A DNA stretch of 64,000 bases from Rhodococcus oryzae. GTDB lineage: Bacteria; Actinomycetota; Actinomycetes; Mycobacteriales; Mycobacteriaceae. Positions 26,757 through 35,847 of the stretch are shown piece after piece. The stretch's first letter is position 1; every line of letters begins with the position of its first letter. Location of the stretch: assembly GCF_005049235.1 (NCBI RefSeq), contig NZ_SUMD01000001.1:124001-188000 (forward strand). The letters are read 5' to 3'. The position numbers were made by a program, and so were the translations under genes. The notes beneath the pieces were generated by a model. It saw only the letters and a program-made list of their open reading frames with translations. It ran no database searches and was not told the origin of the DNA.

Positions 26757-27500
26757 TCATGACTTGACGAGTGTTCCGATCTTCTCACCGGCCACCGCGC
26801 GCGCGATGTTCCCCTCGGTGAGCAGGTTGAACACCAACATCGGCATCTGGTTGTCCATGCACAGGCTGAACGCGGTGGCGTCGGCCACCTTCAGTCCCTG
26901 CTCGATCACCTCGCGGTGGGTGATGTCGGTGTACATGGTCGCGTCCGGGTCCTCGCGCGGATCCGCGGTGTAGACGCCGTCGACGGCCTTGGCCATCAAC
27001 ACGACCTCGGCCCCGATCTCGAGGGCGCGCTGCGCGGCCGTCGTGTCGGTGGAGAAGTACGGCATGCCCATGCCGGCGCCGAAGATGACGACGCGGCCCT
27101 TCTCGAGGTGCCTGCGCGCCCGCAGCGGCAGGTACGGCTCGGCGACCTGGCCCATGGTGATGGCGGTCTGCACGCGGGTGGCGACGCCCTGCTTCTCGAG
27201 GAAGTCCTGCAGCGCAAGACAGTTCATCACGGTGCCGAGCATGCCCATGTAGTCGGACCGGGACCGGTCCATGCCCCGCTGCTGCAGTTCGGCGCCGCGG
27301 AAGAAGTTGCCGCCGCCGATGACGACCGCGACCTGCACTCCGGAGTTGACGACATCGGCGATCTGCTCCGCCACGGTCTGCACCACGTCGGGGTCAAGAC
27401 CGACCTCGCCACCACCGAACATCTCGCCACCGAGCTTGAGGAGGACGCGCTTGAAGCCGTCCCGTCGGGGCGCGGAATCGGTCGGTGCGGGTTCGGTCAT
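26757..27500 (-). CDS. pyrH: Uridylate kinase
   Basis: A 247-residue amino-acid-kinase-fold enzyme that phosphorylates UMP to UDP and is regulated by GTP and UTP in bacteria. Motifs: [14 protein letters not shown] (phosphate loop), [13 protein letters not shown] (UMP site), [13 protein letters not shown], and [23 protein letters not shown] at 27500 follows GAGGAG; the upstream frame shows no homology. It is separated from tsf by a terminator-like hairpin and from frr by 37 bp. Confidence 0.95.
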   Translation of the reverse strand: MTEPAPTDSAPRRDGFKRVLLKLGGEMFGGGEVGLDPDVVQTVAEQIADVVNSGVQVAVVIGGGNFFRGAELQQRGMDRSRSDYMGMLGTVMNCLALQDFLEKQGVATRVQTAITMGQVAEPYLPLRARRHLEKGRVVIFGAGMGMPYFSTDTTAAQRALEIGAEVVLMAKAVDGVYTADPREDPDATMYTDITHREVIEQGLKVADATAFSLCMDNQMPMLVFNLLTEGNIARAVAGEKIGTLVKS

Positions 27501-27650
27501 GGCTCTCCTCGATCGTCGGTGCCGCGCTGGGCGGTGTGTGGCCAGCATGAATAGGCCACCCGATGTTCTGGCCACAGATGACCACTCCATCCTGCCTTAT
27601 CCACCCCCGCGAACGGCGCCCGGGGCCGACGACGCGCGCGGCACACGCAG

Positions 27651-27686
27651 AAAGGCCCCGCACCCGGAAACCGGGGCGGGGCCTTT
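27651..27686 (-). terminator. Terminator-like hairpin after tsf
   Basis: AAAGGCCCCGC (27651-27661) pairs with GCGGGGCCTTT (27676-27686), with an inner CCGG-AAA-CCGG. It begins 18 bp after the tsf stop in the direction of transcription, with TTTCTG following the stem. It would end or reduce rpsB-tsf transcription before pyrH. Confidence 0.8.
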
Positions 27687-27704
27687 CGGTGGAGCTGGTG
27701 CCGT

Positions 27705-28529
27705 CTAGCTGGCGCCGACCTCGAACCGCGCGAAGCGGGTGATGGTCACGCCGGCCTCGTCGAGAAGGGCCTTGACGGTCTTCTTCGAGTCGGTGACGGA
27801 GGACTGCTCGGTGAGCACGACGTCCTTGAAGAAGCCGTTGACACGGCCCTCGACGATCTTGGGGAGCGCAGCCTCGGGCTTGCCCTCCTCCTTGGCGGTC
27901 TCCTCGGCGACGCGGCGCTCGGCCTCGACGATCTCCGCGGGGACCTCGTCACGGGTGACGTACTTCGCCTTGAGCGCGGCGACCTGCATGGCGGCGGCGC
28001 GAGCGGCCTCCGCAGCGGCGTCGCCCTCGCCCTGGTACTCGACCAGGACGCCGACGGCGGGCGGCAGGTCGGCACTGCGCTTGTGCAGGTAGGTCGCGAC
28101 CGGGCCGTCGAACGCGACGACGCGACGCAGCTCGAGCTTCTCGCCGATCTTCGCGGACAGCGCCGCGACGAGCTCGTCAGCGGTCTGGTCGCCAGCGGAG
28201 GCGGCCTTGAGGGCGTCGAGGTCGGCAGGCTTGGCCGCGGCGGCCGCGGTGACGACCTTGTCCGCGAGCTCCTGGAACTCGGCGTTCTTTGCGACGAAGT
28301 CGGTCTCGCAGTTGAGCTCGACCATGACGCCGTCCTTGGCGACGACCAGGCCCTCGGCCGTGGTGCGCTCGGCGCGCTTGCCCACGTCCTTGGCGCCCTT
28401 GATGCGGAGTAGCTCGACGGCCTTGTCGAAGTCGCCGTCCGTCTCGGCAAGCGCGTTCTTGCAATCCATCATTCCGGAGCCGGTGAGCTCGCGGAGCCGC
28501 TTCACGTCAGCGGCGGTGTAGTTCGCCAT
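27705..28529 (-). CDS. tsf: Translation elongation factor Ts
   Basis: A 274-residue nucleotide-exchange factor for EF-Tu. The N-terminal UBA-like domain contains [16 protein letters not shown], and [12 protein letters not shown] is the core contact motif. It has two further dimerisation-like subdomains, with [21 protein letters not shown] in the first. ATG at 28529 with GGAGGCTCGCC in front. It follows rpsB with a perfect 13-bp hairpin in between. Confidence 0.95.
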   Translation of the reverse strand: MANYTAADVKRLRELTGSGMMDCKNALAETDGDFDKAVELLRIKGAKDVGKRAERTTAEGLVVAKDGVMVELNCETDFVAKNAEFQELADKVVTAAAAAKPADLDALKAASAGDQTADELVAALSAKIGEKLELRRVVAFDGPVATYLHKRSADLPPAVGVLVEYQGEGDAAAEAARAAAMQVAALKAKYVTRDEVPAEIVEAERRVAEETAKEEGKPEAALPKIVEGRVNGFFKDVVLTEQSSVTDSKKTVKALLDEAGVTITRFARFEVGAS

Positions 28530-28585
28530 TGGGGGCGAGCCTCCTTGAGTGAGATTCGATGCCTGGGGTGGAGCATGAAGTGAAG

Positions 28586-28613
28586 CGGCCCTGACCTTGG
28601 AAGGTCAGGGCCG
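28586..28613 (-). terminator. Perfect hairpin between rpsB and tsf
   Basis: CGGCCCTGACCTT (28586-28598) and AAGGTCAGGGCCG (28601-28613) pair without mismatch around a 2-base gap. The hairpin lies 5 bp after the rpsB stop. It could attenuate read-through into tsf or protect the 3' end of an rpsB-only transcript. Confidence 0.75.
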
Positions 28614-28618
28614 AGTCA

Positions 28619-29500
28619 CTAGGCCTGCGGGGCCTCGGCTGCGGGAGCCTCGGTCGCCTCGGCTGCGGGAGCCTCGGTCGCCTCGGCTGCGGGAGCCTCG
28701 GCTGCTGCCTCCGCTTCGGCGGCGGGGGCGGCCTGCGAGAGCAGCTCCTGCTCCCACTCGGCGAGCGGCTCGGCGCCGGCCTCGGGCTTCGCGTCGTCCG
28801 CGGAACCGCGGCCCGCGCGGGCCTGCAGGCCCTCGGCCACCGCGGAGGCGACGACCTTGGTCAGCAGAGCGGCGGAGCGGATCGCGTCGTCGTTACCCGG
28901 GATCGGGTAGTCGACCAGGTCGGGATCGCAGTTGGTGTCCAGGATCGCGATGACCGGGATGTTCAGCTTGCGAGCCTCGGAGACCGCGAGGTGCTCCTTG
29001 TTGGTGTCGACGACCCAGATGGCCGACGGGACCTTGGCCATGTCCCGGATGCCACCGAGGGTGCGGTCGAGCTTGGTCATCTCACGCGTGAGCATGAGGA
29101 TTTCCTTCTTGGTGCGACCCTCGAAGCCACCGGTCTGCTCCATCGCCTCGAGATCCTTGAGGCGCAGCAGACGCTTGTGCACGGTGGTGAAGTTGGTCAG
29201 CATGCCGCCGAGCCAGCGCTGGTTCACGTAGGGCATGCCCACGCGGGTCGCCTCTTCGGCGATGGACTCCTGCGCCTGCTTCTTGGTGCCGACGAAGAGG
29301 ACGGTGCCGCCGTGGGCAACGGTCTCCTTGACGAACTCGTACGCCTTGTCGATGTACGTGAGGGTCTGCTGCAGGTCGATGATGTAGATGCCGTTGCGGT
29401 CCGTGAGGATGAAACGCTTCATCTTCGGGTTCCAGCGACGGGTCTGGTGCCCGAAGTGGGTACCACTGTCGAGCATCTGCTTCATGGTTACGACAGCCAT
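28619..29500 (-). CDS. rpsB: 30S ribosomal protein S2
   Basis: A 293-residue ribosomal protein. The core is typical ([55 protein letters not shown]). The last ~55 residues are an acidic, Ala-rich tail containing near-repeats of APAAEATE, longer than in E. coli but common in this order. The tail's codons also produce a short DNA direct repeat at ~28.63-28.69 kb. Start ATG 29500 with AGAGG upstream. It is first of the rpsB-tsf unit. Confidence 0.95.
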   Translation of the reverse strand: MAVVTMKQMLDSGTHFGHQTRRWNPKMKRFILTDRNGIYIIDLQQTLTYIDKAYEFVKETVAHGGTVLFVGTKKQAQESIAEEATRVGMPYVNQRWLGGMLTNFTTVHKRLLRLKDLEAMEQTGGFEGRTKKEILMLTREMTKLDRTLGGIRDMAKVPSAIWVVDTNKEHLAVSEARKLNIPVIAILDTNCDPDLVDYPIPGNDDAIRSAALLTKVVASAVAEGLQARAGRGSADDAKPEAGAEPLAEWEQELLSQAAPAAEAEAAAEAPAAEATEAPAAEATEAPAAEAPQA

Positions 29501-29774
29501 GGCTGTGTACCTCTTTCATAGCCGGTTGACGCAGGCGATCGGTGATCCCTGCCCTGGCGCCCGCCAGCCCCCGGACCTGCACGAGTGCAGGACCAGCCGG
29601 AGGCCGTTGTTCATGCGCGGGCGCGCGAAGTCGGACTGTGCGAGCACAGACCGCATGGACAGTGTACGGGCTGACACCAGGAGGTCATAACCGGCGCTGT
29701 GGACAGCCGATCGGTCATCCACAGATGGCCCGAGGCGGCCCCGGCGGCGACCCGGAGTGGCCCAGGGTGGAGTG

Positions 29775-30272
29775 ATGCGGATCCTGACCGTTCTCGGATT
29801 GTGCGCGATGGTCCTGCTCGGCGGTCCGTCGCCGAGCACGGCCGCACCCGACGGCTACTCCTGGCCGCTGCGTCCGCGCCCGGCGCTCGCGCGGGCCTTC
29901 GACCCACCCGAACACGACTGGCTGCCCGGACACCGCGGCGTCGACCTGGTCGGCAGCCCCGGCCAGGCGGTGCTCGCGGCGGGCGAGGGGGTGGTGGCGT
30001 TCGCGGGCGTGGTGGCTGGCAAACCGGTGGTCTCGATCGATCACCCCGGCGGGCTGCGGACCACCTACGAGCCAGTCCGCGCGGCGGTCGCCGTCGGCGG
30101 GCGGGTTGGGCGCGGGACGCCGCTCGGCACCCTTGAGTCCGGACATCCGGGGTGCGGGACGTGCCTGCACTGGGGGCTGCGGCGGGGCCGCGAGTACCTC
30201 GACCCGCTCGGCCTGGTGCGCGCGGCGCCGGTCCGACTCAAGCCGCTACGCGCGGAGGGCAGGCGGAACTAG
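29775..30272 (+). CDS. M23-family secreted endopeptidase-like protein (Rv2891-like)
   Basis: A 165-residue exported protein with a signal peptide ending near PSPSTAAPDG. The LytM/M23 domain has HRGVDLVG (first metal His and Asp), a Gly-rich core, and CLHWGLRRG in place of the canonical HxH, so only one His remains there; activity is therefore uncertain. Family members cut peptidoglycan cross-links or regulate amidases. ATG 29775 is preferred over 29757 because GGTGGAG precedes it. It converges on the MinD-like gene with a 4-base overlap. Confidence 0.82.
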   Translation: MRILTVLGLCAMVLLGGPSPSTAAPDGYSWPLRPRPALARAFDPPEHDWLPGHRGVDLVGSPGQAVLAAGEGVVAFAGVVAGKPVVSIDHPGGLRTTYEPVRAAVAVGGRVGRGTPLGTLESGHPGCGTCLHWGLRRGREYLDPLGLVRAAPVRLKPLRAEGRRN

Positions 30273-31483
30273 CTCCACTCGGCGACGGCATGCCTGCCCG
30301 AGGAGGCCGGGAAGTCGTCGGCGACCATCGCCGCGAGCTCGACGAAGGCTCGGCGGGTGGCGGGCCGGAGCAGGTTCAGGTCGATCTGGGCGCCCTCGGC
30401 GAGGTGCTCGTCGAAGGGCACCACCTGCACGGCCCGGCAGCGGGCGAGGAAGTGCCTGCTCAGCTCGTCGAGGTCGATCGTCGACGCGCCCGGCCGGGCG
30501 GAACTGATCACCACGACCGTCCGTTCGACCAGGTGCCCGTAGCCGTGATGCTGCAGCCAGTCCAGGGTGGCCGCGGCGCTGCGGGCCCCGTCGATCGCGG
30601 GCGAGCTCACCAGCACGAGCGAATTGGCAAGCTGTAGAACGCCATTCATCGCCGAGTGCATGATACCGGTGCCGCAGTCGGTGAGGATGATGTTGTAGTA
30701 CACCTGCAGGATGTCGATGACCGACCGGTAGTCGGCCTCGCTGAACGCCTCCGACATGGCCGGGTCCTGCTCGCTGGCGAGCACCTCCAGCCGGCTCTCG
30801 GCCTGCGAGGTGTGCCTGCGCACGTCGGAGTAGCGGTGCAGGTTCGGCGCGTCGGCGAGCAGATCACGCACCGTCGAAGCTGTCTGCAGCGGGACCCGGG
30901 TCGCCAGGGTGCCCATGTCCGGGTTCGCGTCGACCGCGATCACCTGGTCCCCACGCAGCGAGGCGAAGGTCGAACCGAGCCCGACCGTGGTGGTGGTCTT
31001 GCCGACGCCGCCCTTGAGCGAGAGGAACGCGATCCGGTAGTCGCCCCGGATCGGCTGGTTGATCCGCTCGACCAGCGCCTGCTGTCGCAGGTCCTCGCCG
31101 GACTGACCGGGGTTGATGACCCCGCCGGAGATGCGGTGCACGGCCGCGCGCCAGCCGGCGTCGGGGGCACGGCGCGGCCGCTTGAGCAGCGCCCCGGCGA
31201 CCAGGTCCCGGTTGGTGGGCTGGTGCGGCGGCGCCGGTGGGCGGATCGGCTCGGTCCAGGTCGGCTCGACCGGGGCGGGTTCGGGCTGCGCCCAGCCGGG
31301 TTCGACTGCGCGGTTGGGCCCGGTCCACAGTTGTTCGGCGGCGGGCACGGCGGGCGCTGCTGGCGCGGCTGCCGACCACGCGGGCACGGCGCTGAGCGGC
31401 GCACTCCGATCCGTCCAGGCCGGCTCCTCCGCGGGCGCGGCGGCTCCCTGCAGCCAGGCCGGCGTCGAATGATCGCGGTTCAC
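30269..31483 (-). CDS. MinD/ParA-like P-loop ATPase with Trp-rich N-terminal region
   Basis: A 404-residue protein. The first ~90 residues are Pro/Ala-rich with Trp at 10, 23, 36, 53, 64 and 76, roughly every 11-17 residues. The ATPase domain follows: deviant Walker A SLKGGVGKTTT at ~155-165, VIAVDANPD (switch I), and IILTDCGTGI (Walker B/switch II). This layout resembles the mycobacterial MinD/ParA-like proteins tied to type VII secretion (EspI and Rv3860-like), though no esx genes are here. It likely works at the membrane or as a localisation factor. GTG start with GGGGG upstream. Confidence 0.8.
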   Translation of the reverse strand: MNRDHSTPAWLQGAAAPAEEPAWTDRSAPLSAVPAWSAAAPAAPAVPAAEQLWTGPNRAVEPGWAQPEPAPVEPTWTEPIRPPAPPHQPTNRDLVAGALLKRPRRAPDAGWRAAVHRISGGVINPGQSGEDLRQQALVERINQPIRGDYRIAFLSLKGGVGKTTTTVGLGSTFASLRGDQVIAVDANPDMGTLATRVPLQTASTVRDLLADAPNLHRYSDVRRHTSQAESRLEVLASEQDPAMSEAFSEADYRSVIDILQVYYNIILTDCGTGIMHSAMNGVLQLANSLVLVSSPAIDGARSAAATLDWLQHHGYGHLVERTVVVISSARPGASTIDLDELSRHFLARCRAVQVVPFDEHLAEGAQIDLNLLRPATRRAFVELAAMVADDFPASSGRHAVAEWS

Positions 31484-31614
31484 AATTCCCCCGAATGTGT
31501 GGCAGATCTGCGGGTACGACCCGCAGCAGTCTGGGCGAGGCTACCAAGTGGAGCCTGGACATCGCCCCCTGCCGGGGAGAAGCATCGGTGACAGGCAACC
31601 ACAGGAGGCAGGCC

Positions 31615-31977
31615 ATGTCCGGATTGGTTCGCAAGAGTTTCGATTCACCCGAGGAGACCCGCCCGTTCGAGGACGGCAAGGGCAAGATCGATCTGGTCGA
31701 CCTTGCAGGCGGAGCGGTCGGGCGTGGGGTTTTCGAACCCGGCTGGAAGTGGTCCGACCACGTCAAGCCGATCGCGAAGACCGACAGCTGCCAGGCCGCC
31801 CACGTGGGCTACTGCGTCTCCGGACGCATGGTCGTGGTGATGGATGACGGCGAACAGCAGGAGTTCGGTCCCGGCGACGTGATGATCGCCCCGCCCGGTC
31901 ATGACGCGTGGGTGGTCGGCGACGAGGCCTGCGTCCTGGTGGACTGGCAGGGCTTCGCCGACTACGCGAAGCGGTAG
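31615..31977 (+). CDS. Cupin-domain protein
   Basis: A 120-residue single-domain cupin: EPGWKWSDHVKP, then HVGYCVSGRMVVVMDDGEQQEFGPGDVMIAPPGHDAWVVGDEAC covers cupin motifs 1 and 2. The metal-binding His residues are only partly present. Function unknown; such proteins include small oxygenases and sensors. The ATG at 31615 has AGGAGG 9 bases upstream, so the longer open frame is rejected. It converges on xerC with a 6-bp gap. Confidence 0.8.
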   Translation: MSGLVRKSFDSPEETRPFEDGKGKIDLVDLAGGAVGRGVFEPGWKWSDHVKPIAKTDSCQAAHVGYCVSGRMVVVMDDGEQQEFGPGDVMIAPPGHDAWVVGDEACVLVDWQGFADYAKR

Positions 31978-31983
31978 CGGCCG

Positions 31984-32934
31984 TCAGGCGCGAGGGTGCG
32001 CCTGGTCGTGGACCGCCCGCAGCCGCGCCACCGACACGTGGGTGTAGAGCTGCGTGGTGGCCAGGCTGCTGTGCCCGAGCAACTCCTGCACCACCCGCAG
32101 GTCGGCGCCGCCCTCGAGCAGGTGGGTCGCCGCCGAGTGCCGCAGCCCGTGCGGGCCGAGGCTCGGCGCGCCGGGCACCGCCTCGAGCACCTCGTGCACG
32201 ACGCTCCTGGCCTGCCGCTGATCGATGCGGCCGCCGCGACGGCCGAGCAGCAGCGCACGGCCGGAGCGGTCGTTCACCAGTGCGGGGCGTCCCGACGTCA
32301 GCCAGGCGTCGACGGCGGCGGCCGCCGGTCCCCCGAACGGCACCGAGCGTTGCTTGTTGCCCTTGCCCAGCACCCGGAGCACCCGGCGTTCGAGGTCGAC
32401 GTCGTCGAGGTCGAGACCGCACAGCTCCCCGACCCGGATTCCGCTGGCGTACAGCAATTCCACGATCAGCCGGTCCCGGACGGCGATCGGTTCGAGCTGC
32501 GCCGCACCGGATTCCGCGGCCTGCATGGCCTCCGCCGCCTGACCCTGGCGCAACACGGCAGGCAGGGTGCGGTGGGCCTTGGGCGCGACGAGCCGGACGC
32601 CGGGATCGCGCGGGATCCGGCGGGTGCGGGTCAGCCAGGAGGTGAACGTGCGGGCGGCAGCGGTTCGGCGGGCCAGGGTGGTGCGCGCCACCCCCGCCGA
32701 TGCCTGCGCGGACAGCCAGGACCGCAACGCCCGCAGGTCGATGTCCTCGAGATCCGCGTCCGGCGATGCGGCAGCGACGTGCGCGAGCAGCGATCGGGCG
32801 TCGGCCAGATACGCCCGGACCGTGTGCTCGGACCGGCCGCGCTCGAGCGACAGATACTCGCCGTAGGCGTCGAGGTGCGACGCCAACCGCGTGGGCACCT
32901 CGCCCGGTTCCTGCCGCTTCGCATGCGAACTCAT
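31984..32934 (-). CDS. xerC: Tyrosine recombinase XerC
   Basis: A 316-residue site-specific recombinase that, with XerD, resolves chromosome dimers at dif during division. An N-terminal SAM-like core-binding domain spans ~15-110. The catalytic domain has R167 (SGIRVGEL), K191 (GKGNKQR), H262 and R265 ([10 protein letters not shown]), H288 (LGHSS) and the nucleophile Y297 (TTQLYTH): the full set. ATG at 32934 begins the homology; the very long upstream frame is a shadow of the divergent transporter gene. Confidence 0.93.
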   Translation of the reverse strand: MSSHAKRQEPGEVPTRLASHLDAYGEYLSLERGRSEHTVRAYLADARSLLAHVAAASPDADLEDIDLRALRSWLSAQASAGVARTTLARRTAAARTFTSWLTRTRRIPRDPGVRLVAPKAHRTLPAVLRQGQAAEAMQAAESGAAQLEPIAVRDRLIVELLYASGIRVGELCGLDLDDVDLERRVLRVLGKGNKQRSVPFGGPAAAAVDAWLTSGRPALVNDRSGRALLLGRRGGRIDQRQARSVVHEVLEAVPGAPSLGPHGLRHSAATHLLEGGADLRVVQELLGHSSLATTQLYTHVSVARLRAVHDQAHPRA

Positions 32935-32994
32935 GTTCGCACCGTCTCCCCCGGACGGGAATAAATCAAGCACCCGCGCCGCTGGGTCCCTCAT

Positions 32995-34218
32995 GTGAGC
33001 CGAACCATTCCGATCCCGATGCTGTTGATCCTCGCCCTGCTGTCCGCGATCGCACCGCTCGCCACGGACATGTACCTGCCGGGCCTGCCCGCCCTCGGCG
33101 AGGACCTCGGCACCTCGGCCTCGACGGTGCAGCTCACCCTGACCACCTTCATGGCGGGTCTCGGCATCGGCCAGCTGATCGTCGGCCCGCTCTCCGACGG
33201 ATGGGGGCGGCGCAAGCTGCTCATCGGCGGCACCATCATCTGCGCGATCAGCGGCGTGGCCTGCGCGCTCGCACCGTCGGCGGAGGTGCTCATCGGCGCC
33301 CGACTGCTGCAGGGCCTCAGCGGCGGCGCGGGAATCGTGTTGGCGCGCGCGGTGATCGCCGACCGGGCCAAGGGCGACAACGCCGCAAAGCTGTTCAGCA
33401 TCATGATGATCATCGGCGGCGTCGCCCCCGTGCTGGCGCCGCTGATGGGCGGCGCGCTGCTCGGGCCGATCGGCTGGCGCGGCATCTTCTGGGTGCTCGC
33501 CGCGGCCTCCGTGATCATGCTCGTCGGCGTGCTGACGCTGGTGCCCGAGACGCTGCCCGTCGAGCGCAGGCACGGCGGCGGCCTCTCGGCTCTCGCACAC
33601 AACATGCGGTACGTGACCGGCAACCCCCGCTACGTCGGGTACGCGCTGACCTTCATGTTCGGATTCGGCGCGCTGTTCTCCTACATCTCCGCCTCGCCCT
33701 TCGTGGTGCAGGACGTGCTCGGCCTGACCCCCGGCCAGTTCTCGATCGTGTTCGGCGTCAACTCGATCGGCATCGTCGCGGGCAGCATCGTCAACACGAG
33801 GCTGATCGGGCGATTCCACGCCCGACAGCTGCTGAGGTTCGGGGTGTCGATGCTGCTCACCGCAGGCACCCTGCTGCTGCTCGAGGTGACCGTCGGCGCC
33901 GCCGCGACCGCGGTCGTGCTGCCCCTGCTGTTCCTGGTGACCACCAGCCTCGGATTCATCATGGGCAATGCCACCGCGCTCGGGCAGTCCGAGGTGACCG
34001 CCGCCGCGGGCACCGGGTCCGCGCTGATGGGCGCGGGCCAGTTCGGCCTGGCGGCGCTGATCTCGCCGCTGGTCGGCGGGTCCGCGCTGGGGATGTCGAT
34101 CGGCATCGTGGTCTGCGCGGTCGCGGCGATGACGGCGCTGCTCACCCTCGGCAGGCCGGCAAAGCCGGCGGCCACCGATGCCGACGTCGCGGCGGCCCGG
34201 GTCCAGACGACGGCGTGA
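32995..34218 (+). CDS. Bcr/CflA-type multidrug MFS transporter
   Basis: A 407-residue, 12-helix major facilitator of the DHA1 Bcr/CflA class. [16 protein letters not shown] in helix 1 is the family's mark; [13 protein letters not shown] is the loop 2-3 MFS motif, and [13 protein letters not shown] is the antiporter motif C in helix 5. It probably exports drugs or small amino acids by proton exchange. GTG start 60 bp from the divergent xerC start. Confidence 0.88.
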   Translation: MSRTIPIPMLLILALLSAIAPLATDMYLPGLPALGEDLGTSASTVQLTLTTFMAGLGIGQLIVGPLSDGWGRRKLLIGGTIICAISGVACALAPSAEVLIGARLLQGLSGGAGIVLARAVIADRAKGDNAAKLFSIMMIIGGVAPVLAPLMGGALLGPIGWRGIFWVLAAASVIMLVGVLTLVPETLPVERRHGGGLSALAHNMRYVTGNPRYVGYALTFMFGFGALFSYISASPFVVQDVLGLTPGQFSIVFGVNSIGIVAGSIVNTRLIGRFHARQLLRFGVSMLLTAGTLLLLEVTVGAAATAVVLPLLFLVTTSLGFIMGNATALGQSEVTAAAGTGSALMGAGQFGLAALISPLVGGSALGMSIGIVVCAVAAMTALLTLGRPAKPAATDADVAAARVQTTA

Positions 34219-34272
34219 CGCGCCCGGCGGCGACTACACCGTCTGGGACCCGGTGTCCGCGATGATGATCCG

Positions 34273-34869
34273 GTGAGCAACCGCAACAGGACTGGCAGCA
34301 GGTTCCTGGCACTGGTCACCGCGCTTGCCCTGTTCGGGCTGGCAGCGGGGGTGCTCGGCGCGGTGGGGTGGCGCCACGCGACCCCGTATGCCGACTACTC
34401 GCCCACCGAGCCGAACGGCCGCCTGGGCGTGCGGACGATCTACTACGGGTTCATGTACTTCCCCGGCCCGCCGTGGCTCCCGGCGCTGCTGATCTTCCCG
34501 GCCGTCGGCGCGACGATGCTGGCCGCCGTCGGTGCGCTGGTGGGGTTGTCCGGCTGGCGGTTGGTCCGCCGCGGGGGCGACGGCCGAGGGCCGTTGTTCG
34601 CGGTCTTCGTGATCTGCGGCCTGGTCTACGGCGCCATCGTCGCGCTCGTCGGCGGTATCCATCCGCCCCAACTGGGCCAGCCCTTCGCGCTGGACCGAAC
34701 ACCGACCGGCGATCCCACCACCGCATCACTGCCGTGGCACATAGACCTCGGGCCGACCTGGCTCAGCTTCCCCGCCATCGGCCTCGCGCTGGGCCTGGTC
34801 ATCGCGATAGCGCTCAGCGGCATCGGGATTCGTCTGGTTCGCCGCGGCGCGCCGGTCCCCGTCGGCTAA
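34273..34869 (+). CDS. Hypothetical four-helix membrane protein
   Basis: A 198-residue protein of unrecognised family. Hydrophobic helices lie at about 14-34, 74-98, 112-135 and 162-184. Between the first two is a Tyr/Pro-rich loop (RTIYYGFMYFPGPPW). It begins with GTG 54 bp after the MFS gene and ends in a 4-base overlap with the convergent viuB gene. Its function cannot be inferred. Confidence 0.7.
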   Translation: MSNRNRTGSRFLALVTALALFGLAAGVLGAVGWRHATPYADYSPTEPNGRLGVRTIYYGFMYFPGPPWLPALLIFPAVGATMLAAVGALVGLSGWRLVRRGGDGRGPLFAVFVICGLVYGAIVALVGGIHPPQLGQPFALDRTPTGDPTTASLPWHIDLGPTWLSFPAIGLALGLVIAIALSGIGIRLVRRGAPVPVG

Positions 34870-35651
34870 CGCGGGCGTTCCGGGTTCTCGGTGGCCGCGA
34901 GCTCCGATTTCCACACCCGGAACCCTTCCTCCGTGCGACCGCGTCGCCAGTAGCCGGAGATCGACGCCCATTCGGCGGCGACCCCGCGCTCCTTGCGGAT
35001 GTAGGCGCGCAGACCGTGCATGACGGCATGGGCCTCGCCGTGGATGAACACATGTGGCTGACCGGGCAGCCACGGCACGGCCCTGACCGCCTCGATCAGC
35101 GGCGCGTTGTCGCCCGCCCGGTCGTCGCCCACCTCGTGGGCGGCGCCGCCGCGGTGCACCCAGGTGACCTCGACGGGCGCGGCCGACGGCAGGGGCACCT
35201 CGTCGTCCGGTCCCGCGACCTCGAGCACCACCCGCGCCACCGCGTTCGCGGGCAGCGCGGCGACCGCCGCCGCGACCGCGGGGATCGCCGATTCGTCGCC
35301 CGCGAGCAGGTGCCAGTCGGCGTCCGCGCGCGGCGCGTAGGCCCCGCCGGGGCCGTACAGTCGCACGCTCTCCCCCGGCTGGGCGGAGGCGGCCCACGGT
35401 GCGGCGACGCCCTCGTCGCCGTGCACCACGAAATCGATGGCGACCTCGCGCTTTTCGTCGTCCACGGAGCTGACGGTGTAGGTGCGCAGCACCTGATCGT
35501 CGTCCGGCCCGAAGATCAGCTTGACGTAGGCATCGGTGAAGTCGTTGGGGACGAACTCCTCGAAGCCGGGGTCTCCGAGGTAGACGCGCACCAGGTGCGG
35601 GGTCAGCCGCTCGGTGCGCGAGACCGTGAGGGTGGTGATACGCCTGGCCAT
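34866..35651 (-). CDS. viuB: Siderophore-interacting protein, FAD-binding (ViuB family)
   Basis: A 261-residue flavoprotein of the ferric-siderophore reductase group (FAD_binding_9 plus SIP domains). The FAD site is near LRTYTVSSVDDEKREVAIDFVVHG, with LYGPGGAY after it. The NAD(P)H-binding SIP part ends with HGEAHAVMHGLRAYIRKERGV and SGYWRRGRTEEG. It releases iron from imported siderophores in the cytoplasm. It sits between xerC and dprA, as viuB (Rv2895c) does in M. tuberculosis. An iron box 14 bp before its ATG points to control by IdeR/DtxR. Confidence 0.9.
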   Translation of the reverse strand: MARRITTLTVSRTERLTPHLVRVYLGDPGFEEFVPNDFTDAYVKLIFGPDDDQVLRTYTVSSVDDEKREVAIDFVVHGDEGVAAPWAASAQPGESVRLYGPGGAYAPRADADWHLLAGDESAIPAVAAAVAALPANAVARVVLEVAGPDDEVPLPSAAPVEVTWVHRGGAAHEVGDDRAGDNAPLIEAVRAVPWLPGQPHVFIHGEAHAVMHGLRAYIRKERGVAAEWASISGYWRRGRTEEGFRVWKSELAATENPERPR

Positions 35652-35664
35652 TCCGACACCTCTC

Positions 35665-35683
35665 GCTAGTTAGCGTTACCTAA
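35665..35683 (-). promoter_or_regulatory. IdeR/DtxR-type iron box upstream of viuB
   Basis: Read on the minus strand, TTAGGTAACGCTAACTAGC agrees with the 19-bp IdeR consensus TTAGGTTAGSCTAACCTAA at 13 positions, with the left 15 bases matching best. It lies 14-32 bp before the viuB start, where a bound repressor would block transcription when iron is plentiful. Confidence 0.6.
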
Positions 35684-35847
35684 CACAGTACCGGCCGGCT
35701 CGGGCCGGATGGCGTGATTTGCCTCTCGCTCGGCCACGGCCTGAGATACTGCTGCCTGGCCGATTCGCCGCGTGCGTTCGACCGTCCACGCCGGGCGAGG
35801 TGAACCAACGCCGGCGCCAACGACTTCCGCGTCTTTCTCGAGGGGCA

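Noticed and set aside
26752-26775. Third copy of the GTTGACGAGT repeat at the end of pyrH
   Set aside because: Only CTTGACGAGT is shared, within coding sequence for the last pyrH residues, and there is no matching inverted arm.
28629-28700. Tandem DNA repeat as a possible CRISPR or satellite
   Set aside because: The repeats encode the Ala/Glu tail of ribosomal protein S2 in frame; there are no spacers.
31984-33819. A 611-codon minus-strand gene containing XerC
   Set aside because: The upstream 295 codons lie opposite the divergent MFS gene and show no homology; XerC starts at 32934.
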